A DNA stretch of 64,000 bases from Ctena decussata (lineage: Eukaryota > Mollusca > Bivalvia > Lucinida > Lucinidae), in the NCBI GenBank assembly GCA_963989385.1, contig OZ022500.1:23822460-23886459 (forward strand), written 5' to 3'. The position numbers were made by a program, and so were the translations under genes. Position 1 is the stretch's first letter, and every line of letters starts with the position of its first letter. The notes under the pieces are model-generated. The model searched no databases and was not told the DNA's origin. It worked only from the letters and a program-made list of their open reading frames with translations. This document shows, in pieces, positions 1 through 14,400 of this stretch.

Positions 1-408
1 AATGATTGGCGTCGTCTGAAAAAGTACAGTATGGCTGGTGTAAAATGGCAAATTTCAGACCAGTCTGCACATCCATATGGTCTGACCAGTGTGGTCCCCT
101 TTGCAAATGCAATCTACGAGCCCTGATTCTAAACTGGAACAGTACTGTAGACTTTGATCAGTTTGTGCAAATGTGCTTAAAGTCTCTTGTTAATTATGTG
201 AATCAAATGTTGTATGAACACACTTTTGCTCAGCAAGTTTGTAATACGACTAAGGTCTGTTAAAGTTAATCATTGTTGTTCTAATTCTCAAAATGATGTT
301 CCCCAAGAGGCTCAAAAGAATGAATCCATAACTTGCACCTTCTGGCACCAAGCCTGTCCATGAAGGCACCAAACCTGTCTATGAAGCATAGTCAACAAAA
401 TCATAAAT
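1..408. other. Intron or flank, no recognised feature
   Basis: AT-rich sequence with short repeated phrases (caagcctgtccatgaaggcacc twice near 350-385). No exon with a matching domain or splice pair was seen. Confidence 0.5.
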
Positions 409-644
409 AAGCCACGACACGAGAAAACCAACAAAGTGGCTGTGCGCCCAGTGCAGACTCAGATCAGCCTGGAAATCTGCTTAGTCTGATCAGACACTTC
501 ACTCAGAGCTTAAAGGGTAGCTAAGGGTCTAAGCTACCTCCATGCAACAGCGAAGACACCGATCAGACTGGGTGGATGCCCAGGCTGATCTGAGCCTGCG
601 CTGGGCGCACAACCACTTTGTTGGTTTTGTCGTGACGCGGCTCA
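409..644. repeat. Fold-back MITE family A (GAGCCGCGACACGAG ends)
   Basis: The two halves are near-complements: gacacgagaaaaccaacaa on the left and ttgttggttttgtcgtg on the right, with an internal cagactcagatcagcctg/caggctgatctgagcctg pair. Twelve copies occur in the window. Confidence 0.85.
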
Positions 645-744
645 GTCATGACTGTCTTAGGTATTTGGGGTTATGTTGGAGAAGGGACTTTAGAATACAA
701 CATTACTGCCCTTGTTCACAATAGCCTACACATATACACAGTTT

Positions 745-2216
745 CACCAGTGCCTTGAGTAAGATAGTGCCTTGATTAAGGTACTGGTACTTGTAGAATA
801 ACTAGGTTCATGGAGACAGAATTGTATGATATACAAGGGAAAATCAAGGGAACATGAAATTTAGGTAAAAAAGTCATACACTTCTTTTGGGGTCAAACCT
901 TGGACACTAATATGACACAAACACGTTTTCATTATAGCCTATTTACATAGCTTAAGTGCACATTGTGACCTTGATCCTTAAGCTAGTGACATGGTCCTTG
1001 TAGGCAACACATCATCTTGCCAAATAGTTTTGAACTCCAACCATGCAGGACAAAGTTATTGGCCGGATACAAACAGGTTTTCACTGTAGCCTATGCACAA
1101 ACTTTAAGTGCGGACTGCATCCTTGACATCTGAGTACCAAGATGTTTCTTGAATGCAACACATCATCTGTCATGTTAATAATTTATGCCAAATAATTTTG
1201 AACTCCCACCATGCAGGACAAAATTATGGGCCAGACATGTAAACGTTTTCACTCACACCTATATAGGAAGTTTAAGCGCGCAGTGTGACCGCGACCTTCA
1301 AGCTAGCCACATGATTCTTGCACATGACACATTCTGATCATGATGATTATTTACGCCAAATAATTTGGAAATCTCATATGCAGGACAAAGTTTATGGGAC
1401 AGACACAAACAGAGCTCCAGATAAGAGGGGGTATTGAGGATAATTCAAAAATAATTTTTCTTATTTCTCAACGAAAACATATGTTGTGACCCCTCATTAG
1501 AACCGTCTCGACGAGACGGTTCTAATGATGGGTCACAAAATATGTTTTTGTGGAGGAATAATGATAATTATCTCTAAATTATCTCTGTTACCCCTTCTTA
1601 TCTGGAGCACTGACAAACACGTTTCACTGAAGCACACAAAGTTGAAGTGAGAACTGTGACCTGGTTCTCGTGATCTCAGTGCTATTTTGACTTTCAAGTT
1701 AGCTACATGATTTTTGCACAGGACATACCATCTTGTCCTATAATTATTTATCCCAATAATTTTGAAATCCCACCTTAAGGCAAAGGTATAGGCCAGACGC
1801 AAACATGTTTCACTACAGCCTATGCAAAAAAATTTATGTGCCCAGTGTGACCTTGACCTTCAAGCTAGCGACATGTTTCTTGCATGTGACACATTGTCTT
1901 GCCATAATGATCAGTTACCCCAAATGATTTTGAAACCTTTCCATGCATGTCAAAGATATGGGCCGGACATGAAAGTGTTTATGCTATAGCCTATGCACAA
2001 AGTTTTAAGGGTGCAGTGACCTTGATCTTTCAGCTAGGAATAAAGTTCTTGCAAACGACATCTCCTCTTGTCATGATGATCATTTGTGGCAAATAATTTT
2101 TAAATCCCATCATGCAGGATGAAGTTAAGGGCCAGACACAAGTTTGGTAATGCACAAACACACACTGACAGGGTAAACTCTATATGCCCTTCTGTCATTT
2201 CATGGTAGGGGCATAA
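745..2216. repeat. Tandem-repeat mobile element, about 170-bp units
   Basis: About seven diverged units carry 'catgcaggacaaagtt', 'tgaccttga' and 'agctagtgacatg'. The array is broken by a MITE at 1411-1610. The start (gtgccttgattaaggtac) resembles 44408-44430, and the end (taggggcataataaaa) resembles the ends of the 21.7-, 34.0- and 44.3-kb elements. Confidence 0.75.
1411..1610. repeat. Fold-back MITE family B (CAGAGCTCTAGATAAG ends)
   Basis: Palindromic centre accgtctcgacgagacggt flanked by cctcattagaa and ttctaatgatggg. Ends agctccagataag and cttatctggagc. Inserted in the tandem array of 745-2216. Related copies lie at 17580-17745, 20204-21488, 28430-28525, 39622-39828, 39905-40115 and 50330-50440. 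Confidence 0.8.
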
Positions 2217-2256
2217 TAAAAGAAACAGATGCACAGAAATGTCTTTTCCAACTTAC

Positions 2257-2424
2257 TGATATTACATGCTGCCATTTCTTCTGATCCTACGCCTGGGGTA
2301 GTGTAATTAACTGGGCAGGCCGTACAATTGCTAAACAAGCCAAGGTCGTTGTCCTTGTAATAACCTTGGGGACACTGAACACACCTGCCGGAGTCCTGCT
2401 TCTCTGCCCCATCCAGACAATATG
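2257..2424 (-). CDS. Exon 26, last seen: ephrin-receptor-like repeat
   Basis: 168 nt, phase 1-1. YCLDGAEKQDSG, CVQCPQGYYKDNDLG, CTACPVNYTTPGVGSEEMAAC. It ends with a good donor (gtaagt), so the gene continues left of the window; no further exon was recognised in 1-2256. Confidence 0.92.
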
Positions 2425-5400
2425 CTGAAATATAAAAATACTTTACAGTTGACTCTCGATATTTTGAACATTGATACCGATATCATCTTATATCAAAGAA
2501 TGTAGTTTGGTTTTGATTGATTGATTGGTTTGGTGCTTAACGTCAACGGTAAACAGCTATGGTCATGTCAGGAGGGTCAGTTAGCCTAACCACACTATTC
2601 CTGGGCAGGCTTAGACCTCCTAAGCGGTTAACCAGTACTAAGTGCACATACTTTCACCAGTAACTGACAGCTGCCCTTCTTGAATCAGCGGAAGGAGAAA
2701 CGAAAGTATGTGGCCAGACCGGGTTTCGAACCAAGGACCTCTGACTTATAAGTCAGATGCCCTACCAATTGCGCTACGCGGCCCGGCATGTAGTTTGGAC
2801 TGACTTCCTATTTCTATTAACATTTCAACTCCTTTTATCTCAAACTACTGATAACTCAAAGTAAATTTTCTGAGATCAGAAAATTTACTTTTAGATATCA
2901 GTTTTGAGATATTGAGACATGACTTACTGCGTAACAATAATGTTGGGACGACATGTTGTGGTAAACAGGGTACAGCCAGATCAGGCTGCTCCTGATGGGG
3001 AATGGGTAAACTTTAAGGGGAAAAATACTACTTTTTTTTTTACGTCCTTTCTCAAGGGCTTCAACTTTTAAAGGAAAGAACTTGCTCCCTAGGAGCAAAT
3101 TCTTTTCTTTAACAGCAGACCCCATTTTGGAATAAGTACGCATTCAGAGGAAGCAACTCATGTTGTTTTCATTATTGCCTTCTTTATCAATAGATGTCAA
3201 CTCTTGAAGGAAAGAATTTGCTCCCGGGAAGCAAATTCTTTCCTTTATGAGTTGACCCCAATTTTGGAGAGTTTCATCAGCATCGAAAGCAAACAGGAAG
3301 TCACAAAAGTTCTGCCCCTTTGTAAAAATGGTGGAAAAATAAAACAAAAAACATAGAGGTGTACCCAAACATCTAAAGGTAAAAACAATATTCTGGTACT
3401 TACTTTCACAAGCTGAGGCCTCTATGGAGCCCATATTTCTTGTCCAGGTACCTGAGGTGCAGCCAATACAGGCTGTACTGTCAGCAGTTGGCTGGTAGGT
3501 TCCTAGTGGGCACATTTCACAATCTGTGTTGCCTGCATTTGGTCTCTGGCCAGCTGGGCACCTATCTGTAAACATATGATGAAAGAATAAGTTGATAGTC
3601 TAATAGTCTAAGGGGCATAATCCATGCAAAATGCATGGCAGAGTCATTCTACTTGTTCTGCGAAGTCTCTGTAAGATAATCTACAACAATCCTTTAAAGT
3701 AAACAAGTTATGAATTAAAATGCATCTCAATGGGACAATTTAATAAGTTAGAAAAGGGCCATAATCCATGCAAAGTGCTTGAAAGAATTGTGTAACTTAT
3801 TGTATTGATATCTGCTGCTATAACAGATCAGTATTCAAAATATGAGACAAAATGCTTGATAGACAACAAATGTTAAGAGTTAAATTTAAAATAGGAGACA
3901 ACTTGCCTGAATGGAACAGTTCTTTAAATTCAAAAAGGGCCGTAATCCATGCAAAATGCTTGATAGAGTTATAAAACCTGCCCTCTTCAGATTAGTATTG
4001 AAAAATTTGAGACAGTGCTTCACAAAACAATATGATCAAATATCAGAATTGAATGAGACCAAACAGATGGGACGAAGTAGTTCACAGTGGACAGTGATTC
4101 CAGTATGGCAGCCCCCTCCCTCACTCTGCTCGGTGGAGGCATAATCCAGAGGTTTAAGTTTCCTAATTTTTATCTCCCTTTATTACTTTTCAGTCAATAG
4201 AGTTACCTTCCATCAGGGTAACTGTATTTACCGAAACATATTGAAATACCAAAACAAACTGGAAATACCGTAACGAAAAATTAAATATATAGAAAAATGG
4301 CATTTCGGTAATTGTTTGTACAGGTATAGAAAATGTTTCAAATGTGTTTTATACAAGTGCATTATATATGTTAAGATATTAAAAAAGTTCTGTTTGTGGA
4401 GAGAGTCTAATCATGGTGCGCATGCATCATATGCATTAAATCTACCCAGAGTACAGACTTAATATTCAAATGCATGAACATATGCGTTATCTGACCCTAT
4501 ACTTGTATTATATGACCTTCATTAACTTTTTCTCTACCTGTACAAGCAATCAATTACCGAAACAGCATTTCCCTATATATTTAATAGATCGTTTCAGTAT
4601 TTCATGTTCGTTTCAGTATTTTGGTAAATACAGTCACCGCCTTCCATCATACTCTTCAGTCAAAATACTTACAGATGGTACAGTCCAGATCACTAGTGGA
4701 GCCCGGCAACTCTGTCCTGTAGTTGCCGACACATTCCTGACACTGGCCATAGATATTGAAGTTATTGTTCTTGTAATAGCCAATCGGGCAAATACTGCAG
4801 TATGGATTAGGTGTGCCAAGATCCTTAGCCTCATATCCAGAGGCACAATAAACTGAAAAGAAAACAGTAATCCCCGGTGAATGGATAACTCTCCATGTTT
4901 TCCTCAATTTATACAAGGGGGGACAACTTTTGTGATTTCCTGTTTGCTTCCCTGATAGATGAAGCCTTTCCGAAAATGGGATCTACTCTTGAACAAAAGA
5001 ATTTGATCCGAGAGGAGCAAATTCTCTCCTTTAAGAGTTGATCCCCTGTTGAGAAGCAGCCAAAATATAAAAGTAACAGTTGCTTCCCCTGAAAGCGTAT
5101 CCATTTACCTTAAATATAATGACAGAAATTCCGCAAGCAAACACTGTAGACTTGGATTAGACTGTTCCAGAAGAGCAGTCTTATCCACATCTGCACAGGG
5201 TTGCCATTTATCTTCCACTTCCAAATTCCTTGAATTTCCTTGATTTTCCCTGACACTTCACATTTTTCCATACCCTTTTTACTGATCCAGAAGTCCATAA
5301 CATTGGACGAAACTAGTCAGGTATGCTGCCAATAGTATTTGCGCTTTTTAATGCCAATAAGCTGAACATAAGGAGTATGGGCCAAGTTGCAGCCATTCTA

Positions 5401-8400
5401 TCCCACTTGTTAATTTTACTCTTTAATTCAACATGCTAACTGTTTCACTTGGAAACTGGAAGTTACTCTTGTCATGATACTGCACTGAGACTGGTTCACT
5501 GTTTCAGCATTGTCATGGCACTGCATCAAGACAGTTAAATTGTTTCGATATTGCCATGACATTTCATCAAGACTGTTAAACTGTTTCAGTATTGTCATGA
5601 AATTGCAACAAGACTGTTAAATTGTTTCAACAAATCTTTGACACTGCATCAGGACCAGCACATTGTCTCAACTTATCACATATCATCAGGACTGGTAAAG
5701 TGTTTCAATTTTGTCATGACATTATATCAAGACTGGTGCACTGTTTCAACATTGTCATGAAATGCGATTGGTAGAGTCTGTTCACACTGTCATGACACTG
5801 CATTTACTTTGGTACACTGTTTCAACTCTGTTATAACAATGCATCAAGACTGGAACAATGTTTCAACATTGTCATGACACTGCATCAAGACTGTCACATG
5901 ACATTGCACTGAGATTGGTGTGACAATAGGAATCATGAGTGTCAATTTATCACATAAATGTAGTAATACAACTTACATTTACAGTCTGTGGGGTCTGCTG
6001 AGCCAGTCTGGTCTGTTCTCCAGTAATCTGGATCACCACAGGAAGTACAGTTATTTTGCCATATTCTATCCTGGTAGGTTCCAATTGGGCATAACTCACA
6101 TGTGTTGGTTTGAACATCAAGATATCTTCCTGCTTCACATGCCGCTGTAAAAAAGTAAAGTACAGTCAGCTCTCGTTATCTCTAAGTCGAACTTCAGCCC
6201 AAACTTCTGATATCTCAAAGTAAATTTTCTGGTACCAGAAAATTTACTTTGAGATATCAGTAGTTTAAGATAATAAGAGTTGAAATGTAAATAAAAATAG
6301 GAAATACATTCTTTGATATCAGAAGATACTTTGAGATATCAGTCTTTGAGATATCGAGAGTTGACTGTACACATTTGTTGGTTGGTTGGTTGTTTTTGGT
6401 TTAACGGCCCTTTGAGACAGTATTTCAGTCTATATCGGGCCGGACTGTACACATATACCATGCTTTTATTACAATCTGTGAGATCTGAAGAAACTGCTGG
6501 TGAGATCTGATCAAATTAAGTGAGACAGCTATAAACAGAGGATCTTACATGAGTGCTTATGTATCATTGAATTTATTAAACGAGTTGGGGAGAAAGATAA
6601 GATGCGAGGCTATGCCGAGCATCTTATCATTTTTTTCCCAGTGAGTTTAATAAATTCAATAATACAGGAGCACAAATGCAATATTTTATTTATCAAATGA
6701 CACTAAAAATGCATTTTATTAGCAAATTTTTATCTAAAATTTCACAATTTTGCCATTAGAAAAAGTGACGTTTTTATGGATGTCAACGCGTAACGTTAAG
6801 ACGTCATTTGCATATCTAATCCACTAGCTGATTATCATTTTTTTATGCATGGCTTTATTACACTCTCAGGTGCCATGTCTTCTGATAAAAGACTCTTACA
6901 AATTCATAAATAAGAAAAAAAGTTTCCCACAGCCCTGTGGCCATAGGGCCAGTAGATAGCTGAAGGCCCAAAGTATCATATGAAAGGTGGGGCATAATCC
7001 TCTCCTTTTGCTGCCTTTCAACCTTTCTTGATTTTGAATGAGGTACCCATTATTCATTGATAGATTGACAGAGAGCATTTTTCAGTCTTGGTGCCATTTT
7101 GGATCGTAACTTGGAACCTTCTGCACTAAAGCCTAGAGCTCTAACCACTCAACCATGGCGGCTCTCCTTAATTCATATACTGTTGTTTAAACTGTTTAAG
7201 TTTTTGTGGAATAAACAAAAGCAGGAGGGTCATGATAGCCCTGAAATGCTCACCTTAGCCTAAGATTAAAACTGCCTTCATCTTATTCTAAATTTCACAA
7301 ATTTGTTGATATTTTCCAGATATTTAAAAAGAGAGTGCATAGCCTGATATTTCACATCATTTTTCTGTCTTTCCATATTTAATACATGGATTTTCACAAA
7401 GCAGATGGCATAACATAATGTTATATTGTCAAGGTAATTAAATGAAGCCTCTGAACACACAAGAATAGGCAGAGTAGACAGCTCATTAGTAGGCAGAGTA
7501 GGCAGCTTCCTAGTAGGCCGAATAGGCAGCTATATACCAAGTCTGATGATTGTAGGTATCACAGAGATAGAAATGGACTTAAATGCCAGGGTATATCTAA
7601 TTGTAAACAAACAGACATATGGACAGATCGACGGATGTATGGATGGAAAAGTGAACTCCTATATCGCCTCTTTCTAAAGCAGGTGCGACAAAAACCTTTT
7701 CATCCAAGCTTTGTCATAATAAGAATTCACGGAATTGAAAGCAAAAAGTATAGTTGAGCCGCGACGTGAGAAAACCAACAATGTGGTTGGGCGCCCAGCG
7801 CAGACTCAGATCAGCCTGGGCATCCGCCCAGTCTGATCAGAGTCTTTGCTGTCCGCAATAAGGTAGCTAAGACTCTTAGCTACCCTTTAAGCGCTTAGCG
7901 AAGAGTCTGATCAGACTAGGCTGATGCCCAGGCTGAACTTAGTCTGCGCTAGGCGCACAATCACATTGTTGGTTTTCTCGTGTCATGGCTCAGTTCAAGA
8001 TGAGACAGTTCATGAACTGCCTCATTGGAATTTTCACTGTTTGCAAATTCCATTTTCTTTTTTTGGCTCTCTACTCTTTAAGCACCAAAAAGCAGACGAC
8101 AAAATTTACGTCTGCAAAAATTAAAAATATACCTTGTCCAAGACATTTCATACTGAGAATTCAAAGACTAGAGGGCAAACAGTGTAGATCTAGATGAGGC
8201 GGCTCATTATGAGCCGCCTCATCTAGATCTAGGTTGTTTGCAAATTTAGCTATTTTCGTCTCTGGTACTTAAAGAGATAAAGGGCTGACATTGCACACTT
8301 GCTAGACAATGACTTACGAATGGTACAAGCCGATCTGGAGACAGATCCTCTACCAACTGTAATAAAGCCGGAGGGGCACTGCACACAGAGTCTTGATGCC

Positions 8401-11400
8401 GTCTCATTTCTGTAGAATCCTACGCCACACAACTCACAGCCAGTTTGCTCCACAAGCTGTTGTCCACTGGGACAGGTTTCTAAATATAGAACATTAAATC
8501 AATTCTAAATATGTGTATCCTATCACCTTAAGGACAGTATCTGATGATACTGAAATAATTTCTGTTACCATACTAATCCTATTAAATGCCCTGGGGCATT
8601 GCATTTTACAAAAGATGGTGGTGGGGGAGCAGGGGCATTCTTTAGAGCCTAAAGTCCAGTAAATCAGCCACTGCCAAATACCTCTTATAAACGGTATTAA
8701 GGTGAATGGGTATACTTGCAGAGGAAGCAACTCTGCTATTTTTGCCTCTCTTATTCAGTGGTTTCATTAACTTTCTTAGCACCCGGTGGTCAAGGGAAAG
8801 TAGGTGGGGGATTTTATATGTTTTCCATATAATTCCTATACAGATTTCCAAAATATAGGCTGGGAATAAGGCTTGAGTAGAAGGGGATAATCCCAGCCTC
8901 CCGCCTCTTAATGACATCCCGAACTTATGAGTAGCGTTCAACTCTTAAAGGAAAGAACTTGCTCCTCTTTGAGCAAATTCTTTCCTTTAAGTGTAGATCC
9001 CATTACAACGAGTTAACTCATTCACAGAAGCAAACAGAAATTCAAGCAAGTTAATATGACATTACTTAACTTTACTAAAAGATGCAGGGAACATTTATTA
9101 GGACAGGAATGTTTATTAGGATTAATATGTTAAGTCTCCAACTTGCATGCAAATGACATTGTAATAGCTCTATACTACCATCTGCTAATTTGCTGACAAT
9201 ATCAGTCAATATTTTGGATGATATCATCTTTAACCTTGACATCTGCCTACATCTTTGACAATATCAAAATCAACAGATACCAGAATCAGAGTTAGCTTTA
9301 ATGTTCAGCCAACAAAGCTGAGAGCATCAGCACTGACCTTGACATTTGCCTATGCTGACAAGCTCTAGCTATGACATTTGCCAACATTGCTGACAATATC
9401 AGCACTGAACTTGACATTGGCCATTACTGCTGCCAATATAAGGACTGATTTTGACATTTGCCAACGTTGCTGAAAATATCAGCACAGACTTTAACATATA
9501 CCAGCACTGCTGACAATATAAGGACTGGTTTTGACATTTGCCAACACTGCTGACAATATCTTCACTGACCTTGACATTTGCCACCACTGCTGATAATATA
9601 AGCACTGACTTTGACATTTGCCAATACTGCTGACAAAATCAGCACTGAACTTGACTTTTGCCATTATGGCTGAAAATATCAGCACTAACCTTGACATCTG
9701 CCAACAATCCTGATAATATAAGTACTGATTACTGCTGACAATGTAAGTACTGATTATAACATTTGCCAATAATGCTAACAATATCAGCACTGATCTTCAC
9801 ATCTGCTGGCAATACTGACAATATCAGCACGACTCTGACATTTAACAGCATTTTTTCGCCAAAAATGTGAACATTCAATATAAAAGACAACATAGAAATC
9901 TGCAAACACTGCTGACATAAGGTATGCGGGTATACCTTCATCTTTTCCCCATTTTAACAAAGGGAACAAATTTTGTGACTTCCTGTTTGCTTCCCTGGAG
10001 GATGAAGCCCTTTCAAAGTGTGGTCTACTCTTAAAGGAAAGAATTTCCTTCTTCAGGAGCAAATTCCTTCTTTTAAGAATTGACAAGCATTTAGAAGGGT
10101 TGCAAAATGAAAATGGCAAAGTTGCTTCCCTTGAAAGAGTATCCTATCACCTTTAACCCATTGCATTCTGGGTATTTTTTGTCATCTGAAATTGTCGTCT
10201 GCATCAAAAATCAAGAAAATTTTGACAATATTGGTCTAACTAACTCTTGTAGAAATGATGTCTAGACAGCAAACAGTTTGGGTCTCAGATCAGGCCCCAC
10301 TTTTGTGGGGCCTGATCTGAATCCAAACTGTTTGCCCATATACCCCTAAAGGGGTATCCTGAATGGAATGGGTTAATTGACTTCTGCCGACAATGTTTAC
10401 AATCATGCAGAGTCAAACCTGTCTTAAACAAGCATGTTAGGGAAGGGCCAAAACTGCTTGTTTTGGGCAGGTGCTTGCTTAATACAGGTCAATTTACACT
10501 GAAAATGTAAACTGACCTGTATTAAGCAAACACCTGCCTAAAACAGGCAGTTTTGGGATATTTGATTTTGGCCTTTTAAGACATGTATTTGCCTAAGAGA
10601 GGTGGCCTTTAAGACAGGGTCTGCTATATGTACCTACCTTGACACTGAGCTCGTGATATTGATCCCTCATTGCTGGTGGTCTGACCTCTCTCACAGAATT
10701 TGCAGAAGAACTGGCCCTCCTCATCCTGGAAGAAGCCCACAGGGCAGGGCATGCAACGATTGTTGAGGTTCGAAAAGTACTGCCCACTAGAACAGGACTC
10801 TGAAATGAGAGAAATCAAATAATGGGCATCCTGATAAAAGGGATTCTAAATATTCCAACAGCCAGGGCTGAGCAAACAGTATAGTCTTTCATCAGTGCAC
10901 AGCATGAATTATATACTCGAGGACTTTAAAAACGCCTCACCCTAAAATGAGATGTATTTTATAAATTCCACATTTCAAGCTATAAAATATGACTAGGCTT
11001 TATAAGAAATTGTAAAACTAATCAAAGTAAAGAAATTGCAGGAATTTATGGCATGTGTGACGAACTTTGCAGTAAACCGGTCAACGTCACTACCCCTTTA
11101 TTTTACTAAAAACGTCTTTAAGTTACAGCCCTTGAAGTCTATCCCAGCATTGCCGAGAAAGATATCCTACAGCAAAAACACAAAATTTAAGTCGCCATGA
11201 CTTTATGTGCTGTCAGAGAGCTTAAATCGAAAACTGGAACACACAAATTGGAATCTCAAAATAGTGATTTTCTGGATAATAACTTAATTTGACGTTTTAC
11301 TCTTCACAAGAACAGTATCCGATACAAACGTCTTACAGATTTACTTTCTAAGCATCCGTCAAGATTAATGGATACTTTGATAATATCACCAACCTTCTGT

Positions 11401-14400
11401 TTATCAGCGCAGTAAATGACGTCAACGTTAATGAATCCATTCTTAATGGACTCTAGAATTCACATTTCACCTACACATGGTTCTAGAGTAAACCACTATT
11501 AGCCGCAAAATACTGTTTGAGTGAATTTATTATTGACGGTTTCGAAGTTTAGTGACATGTTTAAAATGCCATTATTGCATTCCAAGAGCATTTGTTTACC
11601 TCGCTTCAATTTAGTAATTCTTGAAATATAGCGGAAGATGGGAACTATGCTATACTCCGATAAGCATTCGGACGGTGCATTATAACCGTTTGGGTGAAAA
11701 TCCCACGTTTTAAAACACCCTTTTATCTTTTTCGCATGTATTTGAACATTTTAAATTCTAAGATTGTACTGCTGATCATCTCATGCCTTTGATATATGCA
11801 TGCAGTTTTATTTATCATTGGTTTTATTTCAGCTGATAATAAAACAAGTGCAGCATTTCAATTCATTTTAGGTGAGGTGTTTTTAAAGTCCTCGAGTATA
11901 CTTCTGTCTACTGGCTTGATTGGTTTATTTCTTTTGAAAGGTTACTGGTAGTTTCTAAAATGAGATTTCCTGGAATATTTCCAAACTCAAGTCTGCAATA
12001 TTGGCACTGCTTTAAAATCATTTTAAAATTGTTCTATATATCAAAAGTTTTACTTCAATCTGTCAGAAGGTCAAATTTAAGAAGACTGTGGCATCATGTA
12101 AGTTACAAACAGAGGAGTCAATAGTAAAATCAACATTTAATTTTATAATAATTTAGTATATTAGATAACTGTACTTAGACAGCAAAGTTTTTACTTTTAG
12201 ATTGTGTAAAATCATTGATGTCACTCGATTTACTTGTTGAATCAAACCGTAAAGTAAACTAGTCCTGAGATACATGATGTTGAATTCCACTTCACCACAT
12301 TTACATTCATAGAGTAAAGTAAAGCATAACTTTAGCCCCTAAAGCCCCCAAAACAAAAATAGTTGAATTAGCAAATGAGCCCCCTCATCTGGATCTACAC
12401 TGTTTGCACTCTTGTCTTTCATACCTGCCAAGTTTTCGATTAACAAAAGAGTGAGACTGCGCGTGAAGCCTCGATTTAGCCCCCTTTTCCACGTTAGTTC
12501 GTTCGCGGCGAAACCCATTGACAATGGAAAAGAGTGAGATTTTTTGTGTCATTTTTTTCTCTTTATGCGAAACTAGAGATTGGGGATGGCAGTGGGGGAG
12601 GAGTAGTATCAGTAGGTAGTTCTTAAATGAAGATAAACATCAAGTATTCTTATTTACAGTTATTATTTTACTAAGATTTTATACACTGAGGTTGTTAAAG
12701 TGATCTGCTATCAAAAATGGCAAGTTAGGTTCTGCAATGAAGTTGCTTTAGAGAGTTTCAGCTCTGATAACAAGTTGGTCTGTCTAGGTAACAACAAAAT
12801 CAGATACCGATTGCAAATGTTTTGACGTTTTCAATGACCGACTGTGAAGGTCTGTGTTACCATGCTTTTATACATCGTTTTTTCCGGCGTGGGAAACACT
12901 GAAATGCCGGTTACTAGAAATACCGGAATACACTTAATTACCGGAATATACCAAAATACACCGGAATATACCGGAATCTACCGGAATATACCAAAATACA
13001 CATTTTTATTTACCGAAATACACTATAAAATTACCAGAATAAATGTAATATTATCCAAAATATGTCTTTTAGTAACAGCTGCATGTAAAAAACGGCAAGT
13101 GAATGACCCATACAAAGACCCTAACCCAGCTTGCAATCTGCACAGTGATACCTATCCAAGGCCCATACCCTGGTCCATTTATTCTCACCACAGATGCAAA
13201 AATAGCAATATCTGAGCTGGAAATAGTTCTTATTTATCTATTCTTCCAATAATTAAGTTAATTTTGATAATAAAAATATTTTTAGACCAGGTGATGAATT
13301 TTCCCGGAGATAAATATAGATACGGTGACCGAGATTGTCCGAATGTAGCGGAAGTTGAGAGAAAACACGTTATTGACGATCGAGAGAGCAAAAAAAAAAA
13401 TACATTTTTTTTATCATTCTCCGGTTTAAAGTGAAATCGTGAGCAAGCGAAGGAAGCGTGAGTTATGGCTATTTTTCAAAATACGATCGTGAGGTCGTGG
13501 GAGGTGTCCAAATTCGTGAGGGTCACGCACAAATCGTGAAACTTGGCAGGTATGGTCTTTTAATTCTTAATATAAGATCACTTGCATAAAATTTTTTTAA
13601 AAATTTTGCAGACGCAGATTTTGTTGTCTGCTTTTTGGTGCTTTAATGGCTGACAGTCATGTGATAGAGGTCTTATGATCAATATGGTAAAAAGTGAAAT
13701 ATCTTACGTTTGCACTGGGTGAAATCATTTGAGCCAGTCATTTCTGTTGTTAAATCGTCACCACAGTATATGCAGCTATCTTGTCCACTACTGCTCTGAT
13801 AGTACCCGATGGGACAGTCCTCACAAATCGCATAGTCATGACCATCAAGGCTGAAATATGTTCCTGCTCCACATTGGACTGTTGATAGAGAAAATACATG
13901 GTCAACTTAAATGGCATCATTTATTAAGGCTCATGGCTACAAATTAATGGGTGAAATGTGACAGGAGTTGAAAGTGTCATATTCACTTCCATGAACCATG
14001 ATCTCCTTCAATTTGGCTTCTTTTAAAGAAAAGAATTTGCTCAGTCTAAGAGCTTATTCTTTTCTATAAGAGCAGCCCCTTGTGAATTAGCCGACAAAGA
14101 CAGTCAACTCTCAATATCTCAAAGTGGAAATTTGTCTCCAACTACACTGAAGCGCCGTTATATCGCGGACCGATATATCGCGGAAATCAGTATAACGCGG
14201 TTGTCCTGTGGCTCCCAAATTTTTTCTACAGATCGCGGATTTTTCGGCGGTTTCCGTCGGTGTTCACGACATTGGAATAGAAAATAACCATTAAAAGTTA
14301 ATTGGGTTGTTTACATAATTTTAATAAACGGAGTGTCAAAATTTATCACAGACAATCAAAGCGTCGGTTGTCTTGCCAAGGTGTGAAAGACTTCGATAAT

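Noticed and set aside
1..2256. Further exons of the gene
   Set aside because: Searched by eye for cysteine-rich, splice-bounded frames on the minus strand; only repeats were found.
4470..4856. 128-codon plus-strand frame
   Set aside because: It is antisense to exon 24 and runs into the TIR element; the minus frame has the conserved cysteine pattern and splice sites.
9399..9941. Overlapping minus-strand frames of about 70-100 codons
   Set aside because: All are translations of the roughly 40-bp tandem repeat.
12844..13215. 123-codon open frame on the plus strand
   Set aside because: Mostly a translation of the (accggaatata)n repeat in a TIR element; no domain, start context or splice support.
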